Shown in pieces: positions 24,758 to 32,810 of a DNA stretch of 64,000 nt. Source of the DNA: JAKANT01 sp035502095 (GTDB lineage: Bacteria > Pseudomonadota > Gammaproteobacteria > Burkholderiales > Burkholderiaceae_F). The notes beneath the pieces were generated by a model that ran no database searches, was not told where the DNA came from, and saw nothing but the letters and a program-made list of their open reading frames with translations. Position 1 is the stretch's first letter, and each line of letters opens with the position of its first letter. The translations under genes and the position numbers were made by a program. The stretch is taken from NCBI GenBank assembly GCA_035502095.1, contig DATJUX010000020.1, positions 62,001 to 126,000 of the forward strand, given 5' to 3'.

Positions 24758-25426
24758 CTACCCGGACCCTTCGAGCTGCGAGAAGCGCACGGCCATGATG
24801 TCGCGGGTCGAGATGCGGCCGTCGTCGTCCTTCTCGACCAGGATCAACTTCTGGTCGTCTGCAAGGCCGGCGGGAATCATCATGCGGCCTCCGGGCTTGA
24901 GCTGATAAAGCAGCGCCGGTGGAATGAGGTCCGGTGCAGCGGTCACGATCACCTTGTCGAACGGCGCATGTTCGGGCCAGCCGCGGTTGCCGTCGCCAAC
25001 CCTGATTTCGATGTTGGAGTAGCCCAGGCGCGCCAGCCTGCGCCGGGCGCCGAGTGCAAGCTCCTCGATGATCTCGACGCTGTAGACGCGCTGCGCCAGC
25101 TCCGCCAGGATGGCCGCCTGGTAGCCCGCGCCGGTGCCGATCTCCAGCACGGTGTCGGTCGGCGCGAGCTGGAGCAGATCGGTCATCGCCGCGACGATGA
25201 ACGGCTGCGAAATGGTCTTGCCGAATCCGATCGGCAAGGGCGAGTTCGCGTAGGCGTGCGGCTGCAGTTCAAGCGGCACGAATTCGTGGCGCGGGATCTT
25301 GCCGACGACCTCCAGCACCCTGCGATCGAGCGCCGCCTTGCCCAGGTGGGCGCTGGTATAGATCGTGGTCGCCGCGATCTCGACCAGCATGAGGCGGCGC
25401 ATGGCCGTGGGATCGGAGTCGCTCAT
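24758..25426 (-). CDS. pcm: Protein-L-isoaspartate O-methyltransferase
   Basis: This 222-residue protein repairs isoaspartyl damage using S-adenosylmethionine. Visible are RRVLEVVGKIPRHEFVP, the family motif PLPIGFGKTISQPFIVA, SAM-binding LEIGTGAGYQAA, IIVTAAP-like VIVTAAPDLIPPAL and LKPGGRMMIP. The ATG at 25426 (MSDSDPT) suits the normal family length; the frame is open further upstream without a better start. The gene is monocistronic and divergent from the cytochrome c gene. Confidence 0.9.
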   Translation of the reverse strand: MSDSDPTAMRRLMLVEIAATTIYTSAHLGKAALDRRVLEVVGKIPRHEFVPLELQPHAYANSPLPIGFGKTISQPFIVAAMTDLLQLAPTDTVLEIGTGAGYQAAILAELAQRVYSVEIIEELALGARRRLARLGYSNIEIRVGDGNRGWPEHAPFDKVIVTAAPDLIPPALLYQLKPGGRMMIPAGLADDQKLILVEKDDDGRISTRDIMAVRFSQLEGSG

Positions 25427-25595
25427 CGTGGTCTTTATCGGCGCTTGCTGCGGATCTTCGCACTTTGTCGCACCCGCGGGTGGATACGCCACGTCTTCGC
25501 GTCGGATCGACTGCGACACTGCCGTGGCGCGCGCCGCGGATATCTCCGTCACCGCATCGGGCCATCGGAGGCAGCCGTCGGGGCGCTTGCGAAGG

Positions 25596-25609
25596 TTGAC
25601 TCACGTCAA
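25596..25609. promoter_or_regulatory. Fnr/Dnr-type box TTGAC-N4-GTCAA
   Basis: A perfect TTGAC-TCAC-GTCAA palindrome, close to the Fnr/Dnr consensus TTGAT-N4-ATCAA, lies in the divergent gap about 80 bases before the cytochrome c gene. Symmetry extends one further base each side (GTTGAC, GTCAAC). Oxygen or nitric-oxide control of the cytochrome gene is a reasonable inference. Confidence 0.55.
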
Positions 25610-25687
25610 CGACCTGCGGTGTTGAACATTGTGATTCGACCCCGTTCGGAGTACGAATCGCATGGTGGAGCAAAAGTCGAGAGGCAC

Positions 25688-26455
25688 ATGGAAGCCCTGC
25701 GGAAGCCAAAACTGCAGTCGCACGACGCGTCGCTGCGGCGTTTGTCGTTCGTGATCGTGACGCTCGTGCTCGGCCCGACCTTGGTCCCGGCGGCCTTGGG
25801 CGCCGACACGGGCGAGCGCATGGGCGAGGAGATCGTCCAGAAGCAATGCTCCAGCTGCCATCAGGAAGGGCTGAACGGTGCGCCAAGGATCGGCGACCGC
25901 GCGGCGTGGATTCCCCGCATGAGCAAGGGACTCGATGTACTCGTCAGGTCGGCCGTGCACGGACATGGCGCGATGCCTGCGCGCGGCGGTATGGCCGACC
26001 TGAGCGATCGCGAACTCGAGAGTGCGATCGTCTACATGTTCAACTACGGCGTCGCCAGGATCGAGTCGTCGCCTCCCGTGGCGCGCATGGCCGCCGATCC
26101 GTTCCACAAGTCCATCACGGGCGCGGACGTTTATCTCGGCGTCGTCCGGGCCGAATCGATGCCCGCGGCGCAGCGGCCGGCGAGCATCGCGAGCGGCAAG
26201 GGCTACTACCACGTGAACATCTCGCTCGTCGACGAAGCGACCAAAGCGCCGGTGCAACAAGCGGTGGTGCGCGTCAGCGTCACCGATGCGGTCGGCATCG
26301 AGACGAAGACGCTGGAGGCCGTCTCGCTGAACGACTCGATCAGTTATCGCGGCTATTTCCGCATGACTGCCGGCAGCACCTACACCATCACCGCGCTCAT
26401 CGAGCGGCCCGGAATGGCCGGCGTCGCGGAGGCGAAGTTCACGTACAAGCCGTGA
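25688..26455 (+). CDS. c-type cytochrome with C-terminal beta domain
   Basis: After a signal peptide (LSFVIVTLVLGPTLVPAALG) comes a class I cytochrome c of about 85 residues: CSSCHQEGLNGAPRIGD with the haem motif, and a Met ligand in MPARGG before LSDRELESAIVYMF. The remaining 120 residues form a separate beta-rich domain (YYHVNISLVDEATKAPVQQAVVRVSV ending AEAKFTYKP) that resembles an immunoglobulin-like or YtkA-like fold. This two-domain layout is uncommon. The protein should be periplasmic; an Fnr-type box upstream suggests respiratory control. Confidence 0.75.
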   Translation: MEALRKPKLQSHDASLRRLSFVIVTLVLGPTLVPAALGADTGERMGEEIVQKQCSSCHQEGLNGAPRIGDRAAWIPRMSKGLDVLVRSAVHGHGAMPARGGMADLSDRELESAIVYMFNYGVARIESSPPVARMAADPFHKSITGADVYLGVVRAESMPAAQRPASIASGKGYYHVNISLVDEATKAPVQQAVVRVSVTDAVGIETKTLEAVSLNDSISYRGYFRMTAGSTYTITALIERPGMAGVAEAKFTYKP

Positions 26456-26524
26456 TGAATACTCGGTAGCGCTGCCACGCTTGCGTGGCGAGAATCCGCC
26501 TGACCTGATCAGGGCGAAGCCGAG

Positions 26525-26782
26525 ATGCAGATTCAAGCGCGCATGACGGTGGCGGCTGCCACGAGCTTGGACACGGAACTCGTCGCTGCGCCGGCCGGCG
26601 AGACGGTGGCAGGCTTCATGCCAGACGCCGGCGACGAAGTGACCGTTGCATTCGAACCCATGACCTTGCGCGCGCCTTACGTAGTGGGTGCGCTCTGGAA
26701 CACCCGGGACGACGTGCCCGCGAGCGCGAGCGGACCGGCGACCGGACACCGCGCGATCCACGAGGCGGCCAAACAGCCGTGA
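26525..26782 (+). pseudogene. Orphan fragment of a phage baseplate/tail-spike protein (gpV/Vgr-type)
   Basis: The frame reads IQARMTVAAATSLDTELVAAPAGETVAGFMPDAGDEVTVAFEP (here shortened) and then APYVVGALWNTRDDVP, the OB-fold segment of gpV-like baseplate or Vgr-type spike proteins, in which a phrase like VAFEHGDPRxPYVxGxLWN is highly conserved. Only about 85 residues remain of a protein normally several hundred long, and no other tail genes are near. It is best read as a remnant of a lost prophage or contractile injection system, though it keeps an open frame. Confidence 0.6.
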
Positions 26783-26868
26783 CCCGACAGGCGCGGGGGT
26801 TGGCGGAGGTTTGACCGCCCGCTGATCGGGCTAGCATCGGTGCGCCCCGGCTTTCCAGCGATGTGCCG

Positions 26869-27765
26869 ATGAACGACCGCCGAAGCGACTTGCCCGCGAC
26901 CGAAAGCGGACCGCAACCGGCCGATGCGCCAAGCCGGACCGCGCAGGGTGCAGCACTCTTGCGGGCCGCGCACCAGGTGCTGGAACGGCCGGTCGTGTTC
27001 GAGGATCCGATCGCGTTGCAGATCATCGGCGCCGAGATCGCCGGCCAGATCGCACTCGACAGCGACCTCTACCGGACACCCTGGCGCGTTTCGCTGCGCG
27101 CGTTCCTGGTCGCGCGCAGCCGTTATGCGGAGGAAGAGCTGGCGCGCGCATTCGAGCACGGCACGAGGCAATACGTCGTGCTCGGAGCCGGCATGGATAC
27201 GTTTGCCTACCGCAACCCGCACGGCGCGCAGTTGCGCGTGTTCGAGGTCGACCATCCGCGCACGCAGGCGGGGAAGCGCACCCGCCTGCAGGCGCAAGGC
27301 ATCGCCTTGCCTCCGTGGCTCGTCTTCGTGCCGGTGGACTTCGAGAAGGACTCCCTCGCCGAGCGGTTGCGCGCTGCCGGGTTCGACGCCGCGGCGCCCG
27401 CCTTCCTGTCCTGGCTCGGCGTGTCGATGTACCTGACACGCGATGCGGTCATGCAGACGCTGCGCTTCGTGGCGCTGGGCTGCGCCCGCGGAAGCCAGAT
27501 CGTCTTCGACTATTCGGTGCCTGACGACGCGCTCGGCGAAAGCGAGCGTGCCGCACGGGCGCGACTTGGCGGGCGCGTCGCCGGCATCGGCGAACCGTTT
27601 CTCAGCCACTTCGATCCCGCCTCGCTGGCGCGCGAGCTCGTCGCGCTGGGTTTTTCCGCGACGAGCGACTTCGGCGCGCAGGAGGCGAACGAGCGCTACT
27701 TCACGAACCGGACCGACGGCTTCAGCGTGCGCGGGTCGACGCGCATCATGACGGCACGCGTCTGA
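26869..27765 (+). CDS. Class I SAM-dependent methyltransferase, leucine carboxyl methyltransferase-like
   Basis: The protein of about 298 residues has the PPM/TCMP-type arrangement: SRTAQGAALLRAAHQ, FEDPIAL, then FLVARSRYAEEEL, the SAM-binding strand YVVLGAGMDTFAYR, an acidic FEVDHPRTQAGK, and FLSWLGVSMYLTRDAVMQTL. Members methylate carboxylates or small molecules; the bacterial substrates are mostly unknown. ATG 26869 is chosen; a GTG two codons earlier is possible. It stands alone. Confidence 0.83.
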   Translation: MNDRRSDLPATESGPQPADAPSRTAQGAALLRAAHQVLERPVVFEDPIALQIIGAEIAGQIALDSDLYRTPWRVSLRAFLVARSRYAEEELARAFEHGTRQYVVLGAGMDTFAYRNPHGAQLRVFEVDHPRTQAGKRTRLQAQGIALPPWLVFVPVDFEKDSLAERLRAAGFDAAAPAFLSWLGVSMYLTRDAVMQTLRFVALGCARGSQIVFDYSVPDDALGESERAARARLGGRVAGIGEPFLSHFDPASLARELVALGFSATSDFGAQEANERYFTNRTDGFSVRGSTRIMTARV

Positions 27766-27843
27766 TTGCAGACGCTCGTGCCGGCAACGTGCGCGGTGTA
27801 ATGTCGCTTTCCGCAAGGCCGGTGACCCAGGAAAGGAACGCGC

Positions 27844-29163
27844 ATGTCCCAGAGCACCGTCGTGGCCAGTTCGCTTGCCGCGCAGATCGAAACGGCGGCG
27901 CGCGCCGTCGAGTCCCGCGTCATCGCGTGGCGGCGCGACTTTCACGAGCATCCTGAACTGGGCAACCGGGAATTTCGCACCGCGGGCGTCGTGGCCGAAC
28001 ACTTGCGCCGCCTTGGTCTCGACGAGGTGCGCACCGGGGTCGCGCATACGGGCGTCGTCGGCCTCCTCAAGGGCGCGCTGCCCGGTCCCGTGGTGGCGCT
28101 GCGTGCGGACATGGACGCGTTGCCGGTCACCGAGGAGGTCGATGTCCCCTTTGCGTCGAAAGCGCGTACCACGTGGAATGGCGAGTCCGTCGGCGTCATG
28201 CACGCGTGCGGACACGACTGCCACACGGCCATCCTGATGGGCGTCGCCGAGGTGCTGTCCGGATTGCGCGCGGGCCTGCGCGGGTCGGTGAAGTTCATCT
28301 TCCAGCCGGCCGAAGAACTGCCCCCGGAGGGCGAGGAGGGCGGCGCGAGGATGATGATCGCGGAAGGCGCGCTGGAGAACCCGAAGCCGCAGGCGATATT
28401 CGGGTTGCACGTGACCTCGCGGCTGCCCGCCGGCGTGCTCGGCTACCGCCCCGGCCCGACGATGGCGAGCGCGGACCAGTTGAAGATTACGATCGAAGGC
28501 CGGCAGACGCACGCGGCGATGCCATGGCTGGGTGTCGATCCCATCGTCACCGCGGCGCAGGTCGTGCTCGGATTGCAGACCGTCGTGAGCCGCCGCCTCG
28601 ACATCACCAGGGAGCCCGCGGTCGTGACGATCGGCATGATCCGCGGCGGCTTGCGCGACAACATCATCCCCGATTCGGTCGAGATGCGCGGCACGATCCG
28701 CACGTTCGACGAGACGATGCGGAACGACGCGCACGAGACGGTCACGTATCTCGCCCAGGCCATCAGCCGCGGTTCGAACGCCGGCTGCGACGTCTGCATA
28801 CGCAAGAACTATCCGGTCACCGTCAACGACCCGGCGCTGACCGAGGCGATGACGCCCACGCTGCGGCGTGTCGCGGGTTCCGACCGGTCGTTGCTGGTGC
28901 CGAAGGTGACCGGCTCCGAGGATTTCTCGTTCTTCCAGCGCATCGTGCCGGGGCTGTTTTTCTTCGTCGGCGTAACGGAGTCCGGCACCGAGGTCGACAA
29001 AGCCGCGCCCAATCACTCCCCGCGTTTCCGCGTCGACGAGAGCGGCCTGCTGCTGGGCCTGCGCGCGCTCGCGCACGTCGCGTGCGACTTCCTCGAAACG
29101 GCAGCGACCGCGCGCGGCGCAACTTCGGAGACGAGGCACCCGGCCGCGGTCTCGGCGGGCTGA
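27844..29163 (+). CDS. M20-family metallopeptidase / amidohydrolase
   Basis: At 439 residues it matches hippurate hydrolase/N-acyl-amino-acid amidohydrolase (M20D). The metal site is spread over HACGHDCHTA, QPAEELPPEGEEGG and GSEDFSFFQR; RADMDALPV and the lid-domain GRQTHAAMPWLGVDP are also present. It would cleave an N-acyl or indole-amino-acid amide bond in the cytoplasm. A good AGGAAAGGAACG site precedes the ATG. It is followed by a hairpin and a convergent DUF3237 gene. Confidence 0.87.
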   Translation: MSQSTVVASSLAAQIETAARAVESRVIAWRRDFHEHPELGNREFRTAGVVAEHLRRLGLDEVRTGVAHTGVVGLLKGALPGPVVALRADMDALPVTEEVDVPFASKARTTWNGESVGVMHACGHDCHTAILMGVAEVLSGLRAGLRGSVKFIFQPAEELPPEGEEGGARMMIAEGALENPKPQAIFGLHVTSRLPAGVLGYRPGPTMASADQLKITIEGRQTHAAMPWLGVDPIVTAAQVVLGLQTVVSRRLDITREPAVVTIGMIRGGLRDNIIPDSVEMRGTIRTFDETMRNDAHETVTYLAQAISRGSNAGCDVCIRKNYPVTVNDPALTEAMTPTLRRVAGSDRSLLVPKVTGSEDFSFFQRIVPGLFFFVGVTESGTEVDKAAPNHSPRFRVDESGLLLGLRALAHVACDFLETAATARGATSETRHPAAVSAG

Positions 29164-29166
29164 TCG

Positions 29167-29190
29167 CCCGGCTGCCGGAGAGCAGCCGGG
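29167..29190. terminator. Hairpin between convergent genes
   Basis: CCCGGCTGC-CGGAGA-GCAGCCGGG forms a perfect 9-bp stem starting 4 bases after the M20 gene stop and 34 bases before the DUF3237 gene stop. There is no T-run on either side, so it is a weak or Rho-assisted terminator at best. Confidence 0.45.
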
Positions 29191-29223
29191 GCCTCGCCCG
29201 CATGAATCGATGGTGCGGGTCGA

Positions 29224-29724
29224 CTAGAGAACTTCGCAGAACCGCAGGACGACCTGCGCCGGATGACGCGCACCGGTGCCGACGAAAATCCGCTCGTTCA
29301 TCCAGCGCAGCGCCGGCGCGGCGGCTTCCAGGCGCGGCACGCAGCGGAAGTAGATGGCCGCCGGATCCACCGGCTCGCCTCGCATCAGCTGCGCGACGAG
29401 TTCAGGCTGTCCGGTCCGGATGGCGTTGTTCTCGACGTAGATCCGGTCCCCGGCATCGGTTTCGAGAACGTAGCGCGCGTGCAGGATGGCACAGCCGGCG
29501 TGGACGATCGACTGGTAGTCGGCCCCGCCCGGCAGCACGCGCGCGCGCCAGCCATCCGTGATGCCGACCGCGTGCCCGCCCCTGATCGGAACCACGCGGC
29601 GCGTCACCGTGCCGACCGGGCCTACTTCGATCGGCCTGTCGACATCGACCCAGAGATCGACGCACGGGCGCAAGGCCGGGACGGGAAGCCCGGTTTGTTC
29701 GGGCACGCGGGAAGGCTCGTTCAT
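29224..29724 (-). CDS. DUF3237 family protein
   Basis: The 166-residue protein shows the DUF3237 pattern: LRPCVDLWVDVDRPIEVGPVG, RRVVPIRGGHAVG, VLPGGADYQSI, LHARYVLETDAGDRIYVENNAIR and YFRCVPRLEAAAPALRWMNERIFVGTG (shown here only in pieces). The family forms a lipocalin-like barrel and is poorly characterised. Start ATG 29724 follows AAGGAG. No functional partner is evident. Confidence 0.85.
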   Translation of the reverse strand: MNEPSRVPEQTGLPVPALRPCVDLWVDVDRPIEVGPVGTVTRRVVPIRGGHAVGITDGWRARVLPGGADYQSIVHAGCAILHARYVLETDAGDRIYVENNAIRTGQPELVAQLMRGEPVDPAAIYFRCVPRLEAAAPALRWMNERIFVGTGARHPAQVVLRFCEVL

Positions 29725-29789
29725 ACCGCGACTCCTTGCTGACGTGACGGCGGCGCGCTCCCGCCCGGGGTGACATGAACCGCTGCATC

Positions 29790-31430
29790 TCACAGCCCGA
29801 CCGAGAACAGCACCGCGTTGTTGATCGCGTACACCGCGCCGTCGGGCCCGATCGCCGTCGGCGTGTACGACTCGGCAATGCCGCTGGTGAGCGCAATGCT
29901 TTCGGTGAACCGGTCGAGCGCGAGGTTCCACCGGTAGAGGCGGCCGTCCTCGCTGTTGACCAGGATCGAGTTCGTGACCGGATCGACCGCCGCCGTGTTG
30001 ATGCACCACTCCTTGACGCCGCCGGGATAGTCGGGATCTGGTGTCGGACCGAGCTGGGTGAGCAGCTCTCGCATCACCGGGATGCCGCTGATCGCGTCCG
30101 GCTGGGCCTGGTTGGGATCGAGCACAGCGACCCGGTTCAAACCGTCGCCGGTGCCGACGCCGCCATAGTTGTTGTACTTGGTCGCGAGCAGGTAGGCGGA
30201 CGGTCCCGCGTAGCTCGGCACCATGGTTGCGGGCACGATGGAAGGCGTGTCGTCCCATCCGAACGAGCCGGGGGTCTTGGCCGCGCTCAACGCGGCATCG
30301 AAGTGCAGCATCCACCCGCGGAAGTTGTGCGCCGGGGCGTTCGACTCCAGCACGCCGAAGTAGACGTCACCGTCGGGTCCGATGGTCGGCGACGAGGTGG
30401 CATCATCGTCGATCCAGGCGGGCGCGCCCGTGGACGGATCGACGAGCGCGATCCTGCCGAGCATGGCCAGCGTCGTGCTGTCCAGAACGAGCAGATATCC
30501 CGTCTGGCGAGTGCCCGATGCAGGCGTGTTGACGGCGACGTACAGCCTGCTGCCGTCCGGCGACAGCGCGGGGGCACTGTTCATGGCGACCTGGCCGATC
30601 GAGGGGTCGCTGGCGGCCGCGCTCGCGGCGATCCATGCGCCGCTGCCGTCGGCGCCGACGCGGGCAATGCCGCTGACGAGTCCTGCCGGATTGGCCGCGG
30701 ACACGATGAAGCCGAAGAACACGTTGCCCGCCGCGTCCGGCGTGAGCGGCGTGTTGATGCGAACCGCGTTGTCGAAAACCGCCGGCGCCATGGCGTAGGC
30801 CGCGTCGCCATAGAAGACCACGGTCTGGACTGCCCCGGGCACGGTGTCGACCGCATCGCGGAACATCAGTCGCCCGCCCGAGCGTGGCGCAACCATTCGG
30901 TCCGTCGCCGTGATGCAGGCGCTGAAGCTCGGTACCCAGTCGTGCGCCGGGAGCACGTAGTCGCTGTCGACCGACCAGAGCAGCAGGCCGTTCGAACCGA
31001 GCCTTGCCTCGATACGGAAGCCGCCGGTTGCACCCGTCTTCACCGGGACGAACACCGTGTTGTGAGTGCTGATCGCGGGCGAGCCATAGTGGATCAGCAA
31101 CGACGTGCCCGAATACTGCGGCGCCAGGTCCACCGGCGCCCGCCAGCGGATCTGGTTGAACGTCTGGCTCGCGATCGCACCCAGCGCCGAATGCTGGGCA
31201 TCGCGCGCATATCCCGGCCACGGCGGGCCGGATACGGGCGGTCCCGGGGGCAGCGTCGGCGGAGGAGGCGGAGGAACCGGAGCGGGCGCGGCGGTGCTGC
31301 CGCCGCTGTCACACGCGCTCAGCAACGGAACTGCCAGCGGCGCACAAAGGAGCAACCGTGCGAGCGCCCGGCGGCGGGCATCCGGGACCTGCGTCGGCGC
31401 CGGAAAAGACGAGGAGCGACGATTCCGCAT
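29790..31430 (-). CDS. Beta-propeller (PQQ-repeat-like) lipoprotein
   Basis: A long N-terminal signal ends in a lipobox (LLSAC), followed by a Pro/Ser spacer (PAPVPPPPPPTLPPGPP). The 460-residue remainder has repeated blade-like strands with phrases such as AYAMAPAVFDNAV, TIGPDGDVYFGVLES, and AIGPDGAVYAINNAVLFSV at the end, which fits a six- to eight-bladed propeller of the PQQ/YncE type. No PQQ-binding or catalytic residues stand out, so it may be a binding or scaffold protein at the outer membrane. Confidence 0.72.
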   Translation of the reverse strand: MRNRRSSSFPAPTQVPDARRRALARLLLCAPLAVPLLSACDSGGSTAAPAPVPPPPPPTLPPGPPVSGPPWPGYARDAQHSALGAIASQTFNQIRWRAPVDLAPQYSGTSLLIHYGSPAISTHNTVFVPVKTGATGGFRIEARLGSNGLLLWSVDSDYVLPAHDWVPSFSACITATDRMVAPRSGGRLMFRDAVDTVPGAVQTVVFYGDAAYAMAPAVFDNAVRINTPLTPDAAGNVFFGFIVSAANPAGLVSGIARVGADGSGAWIAASAAASDPSIGQVAMNSAPALSPDGSRLYVAVNTPASGTRQTGYLLVLDSTTLAMLGRIALVDPSTGAPAWIDDDATSSPTIGPDGDVYFGVLESNAPAHNFRGWMLHFDAALSAAKTPGSFGWDDTPSIVPATMVPSYAGPSAYLLATKYNNYGGVGTGDGLNRVAVLDPNQAQPDAISGIPVMRELLTQLGPTPDPDYPGGVKEWCINTAAVDPVTNSILVNSEDGRLYRWNLALDRFTESIALTSGIAESYTPTAIGPDGAVYAINNAVLFSVGL

Positions 31431-31513
31431 GGCGCGCGATTATCGACCGTCGCGGCCGGAGGCGGGCGGCAAACCGTGGCAGGATGCGCGCACATTCTCG
31501 AATCGGGATAACC

Positions 31514-32119
31514 ATGGACGACGCGGCCGCCGACCGGCAACTGATTCGTGAGCTGATCGAAAACTGGGTCGTGTGGCGCGACGCCGGGATGTGGGAGCGT
31601 TTTCGTACCGTGTGGCACGACGACGGGCGCATGATGGCCACGTGGTTCCAGGGCAGCGCCGCCGAGTTCATCCGGGTGACGCAGGAAGGATGGGATCGCG
31701 GCGTGAGCATCCTGCACTTCCTCGGTGGCAGCTCGATCGACGTCGTCGGCCAGAGAGCCGTCGCCCAGACGAAGATGACGATCTCGCAGCGCGGCGATGT
31801 CGACGGGGAGTTATGCGACGTGGTCTGTACCGGCCGCTTCTACGATTTCCTCGAAAAACGCGCAGGCCGCTGGGGCCTCGTGCTGCGCCAGCCCATCTAC
31901 GAGAAGGACCGCCTCGATCCCGTGTACCCGGGGGCGCGCCTCAGGCTCGATCTCCCGTTGCTGGAGCAATTCCCGGCGGGGTATCGCCATCTGGCGTATC
32001 TGCAGACGCGCCTCGGCTTCAAGGTGAAAGCCGACATGCCGGGCTTGAAGGGCCGGGCGGTCGAGGCGCTCTACGAGCGAGGGCTTGCTTGGCTGCGCGG
32101 TGACTCGCTCGAGGACTGA
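31514..32119 (+). CDS. SnoaL-like (NTF2-fold) domain protein
   Basis: The 201-residue protein begins with the typical NTF2-like helix DRQLIRELIENWVVWRDAGMWERFRTVW (given here in part) and DDGRMMATWFQG, then VCTGRFYDFLEKRAGRWGLVLRQPIYEKDRL. These match the SnoaL_4 group of ketosteroid-isomerase-like proteins, some of which are small-molecule isomerases or dehydratase-related. A C-terminal extension after residue 140 is rich in Leu and Tyr. The substrate is unknown and no pathway genes are adjacent. Confidence 0.75.
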   Translation: MDDAAADRQLIRELIENWVVWRDAGMWERFRTVWHDDGRMMATWFQGSAAEFIRVTQEGWDRGVSILHFLGGSSIDVVGQRAVAQTKMTISQRGDVDGELCDVVCTGRFYDFLEKRAGRWGLVLRQPIYEKDRLDPVYPGARLRLDLPLLEQFPAGYRHLAYLQTRLGFKVKADMPGLKGRAVEALYERGLAWLRGDSLED

Positions 32120-32192
32120 ACTGCCGAAGCTGGCGTGTCGGCGAGATCCCGCGTCGCCGTGGCTCCTCGCGATGGCACGAGTCGCACGACCT

Positions 32193-32474
32193 TCAGTGGC
32201 TCGTGGTGGCGCGAGCCACGCGGTCCTCTTCCTGCAACGCCTTGCGCACGCGCCGCCAGGCGACCAGCACAAGCATTGCGCCCGCCGCGGCTGCGGCGAA
32301 AGACACGCCCGTGCGGGTCGAGGCATCGAGCATGGAGACGAGTGCGGCCACGAGCGCGCTGGCGCCGATGAAGCCAAGCCGGATCCACAGTCCTACCGCG
32401 AACAGCGTACTGCCCGGCTCGGTGGCGCGATCGGCCGCGTCGACCACGTCGCGCGAGTAGAAGAACTCATGCAT
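32193..32474 (-). CDS. Hypothetical small two-span membrane protein
   Basis: The 93-residue protein has a cytosolic start (MHEFFYSRDVVDAAD) and two hydrophobic helices (GLWIRLGFIGASALVAALVSML and VSFAAAAAGAMLVLVAWRRV), then a charged tail. The ATG follows AAGGAGCC. It sits 20 bases downstream of the DUF3563 gene on the same strand and is likely co-transcribed. No family recognised. Confidence 0.55.
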   Translation of the reverse strand: MHEFFYSRDVVDAADRATEPGSTLFAVGLWIRLGFIGASALVAALVSMLDASTRTGVSFAAAAAGAMLVLVAWRRVRKALQEEDRVARATTSH

Positions 32475-32494
32475 TCGATGGCTCCTTGTCTGGA

Positions 32495-32677
32495 TCAGCC
32501 GAACCGTCGGGTCGGCGCACGGTCGAGAGTGCGCATGCGCGTCTCGAGCTCGTAGAGGCTTTCCGAGGTCGCCAGATACGCTTCGACCTCGCGCTGCCGA
32601 CGCCGGTCGAACCACGCGTCGATGCGAGCGAGCAAGCCGCACGTTTCCGGCGCGTTCTGAACGGGTCTCTTTTTCAT
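32495..32677 (-). CDS. DUF3563 family small protein
   Basis: This 60-residue protein has the DUF3563 signature EAYLATSESLYELETRMRTL near the C-terminus, preceded by an amphipathic charged helix (WFDRRRQREV). The family is common in Burkholderiales and of unknown function. ATG 32677 has GGAAGGAGCACC upstream. It precedes the two-span membrane protein gene. Confidence 0.72.
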   Translation of the reverse strand: MKKRPVQNAPETCGLLARIDAWFDRRRQREVEAYLATSESLYELETRMRTLDRAPTRRFG

Positions 32678-32810
32678 CGGTGCTCCTTCCGGCAACGACG
32701 ATCGCCGTTGCGTACGGACACAACATAGGAGCGCCATGCACCGGAGTCCAATTCCGCTTTTGAATTCCGCGAATCGGCAGCGCCGATCGCGGCACGACCG
32801 CGAGTACGGA

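Noticed and set aside
26677..29139. An 820-codon open frame on the minus strand
   Set aside because: Antisense to the methyltransferase and M20 genes; no recognisable motif.
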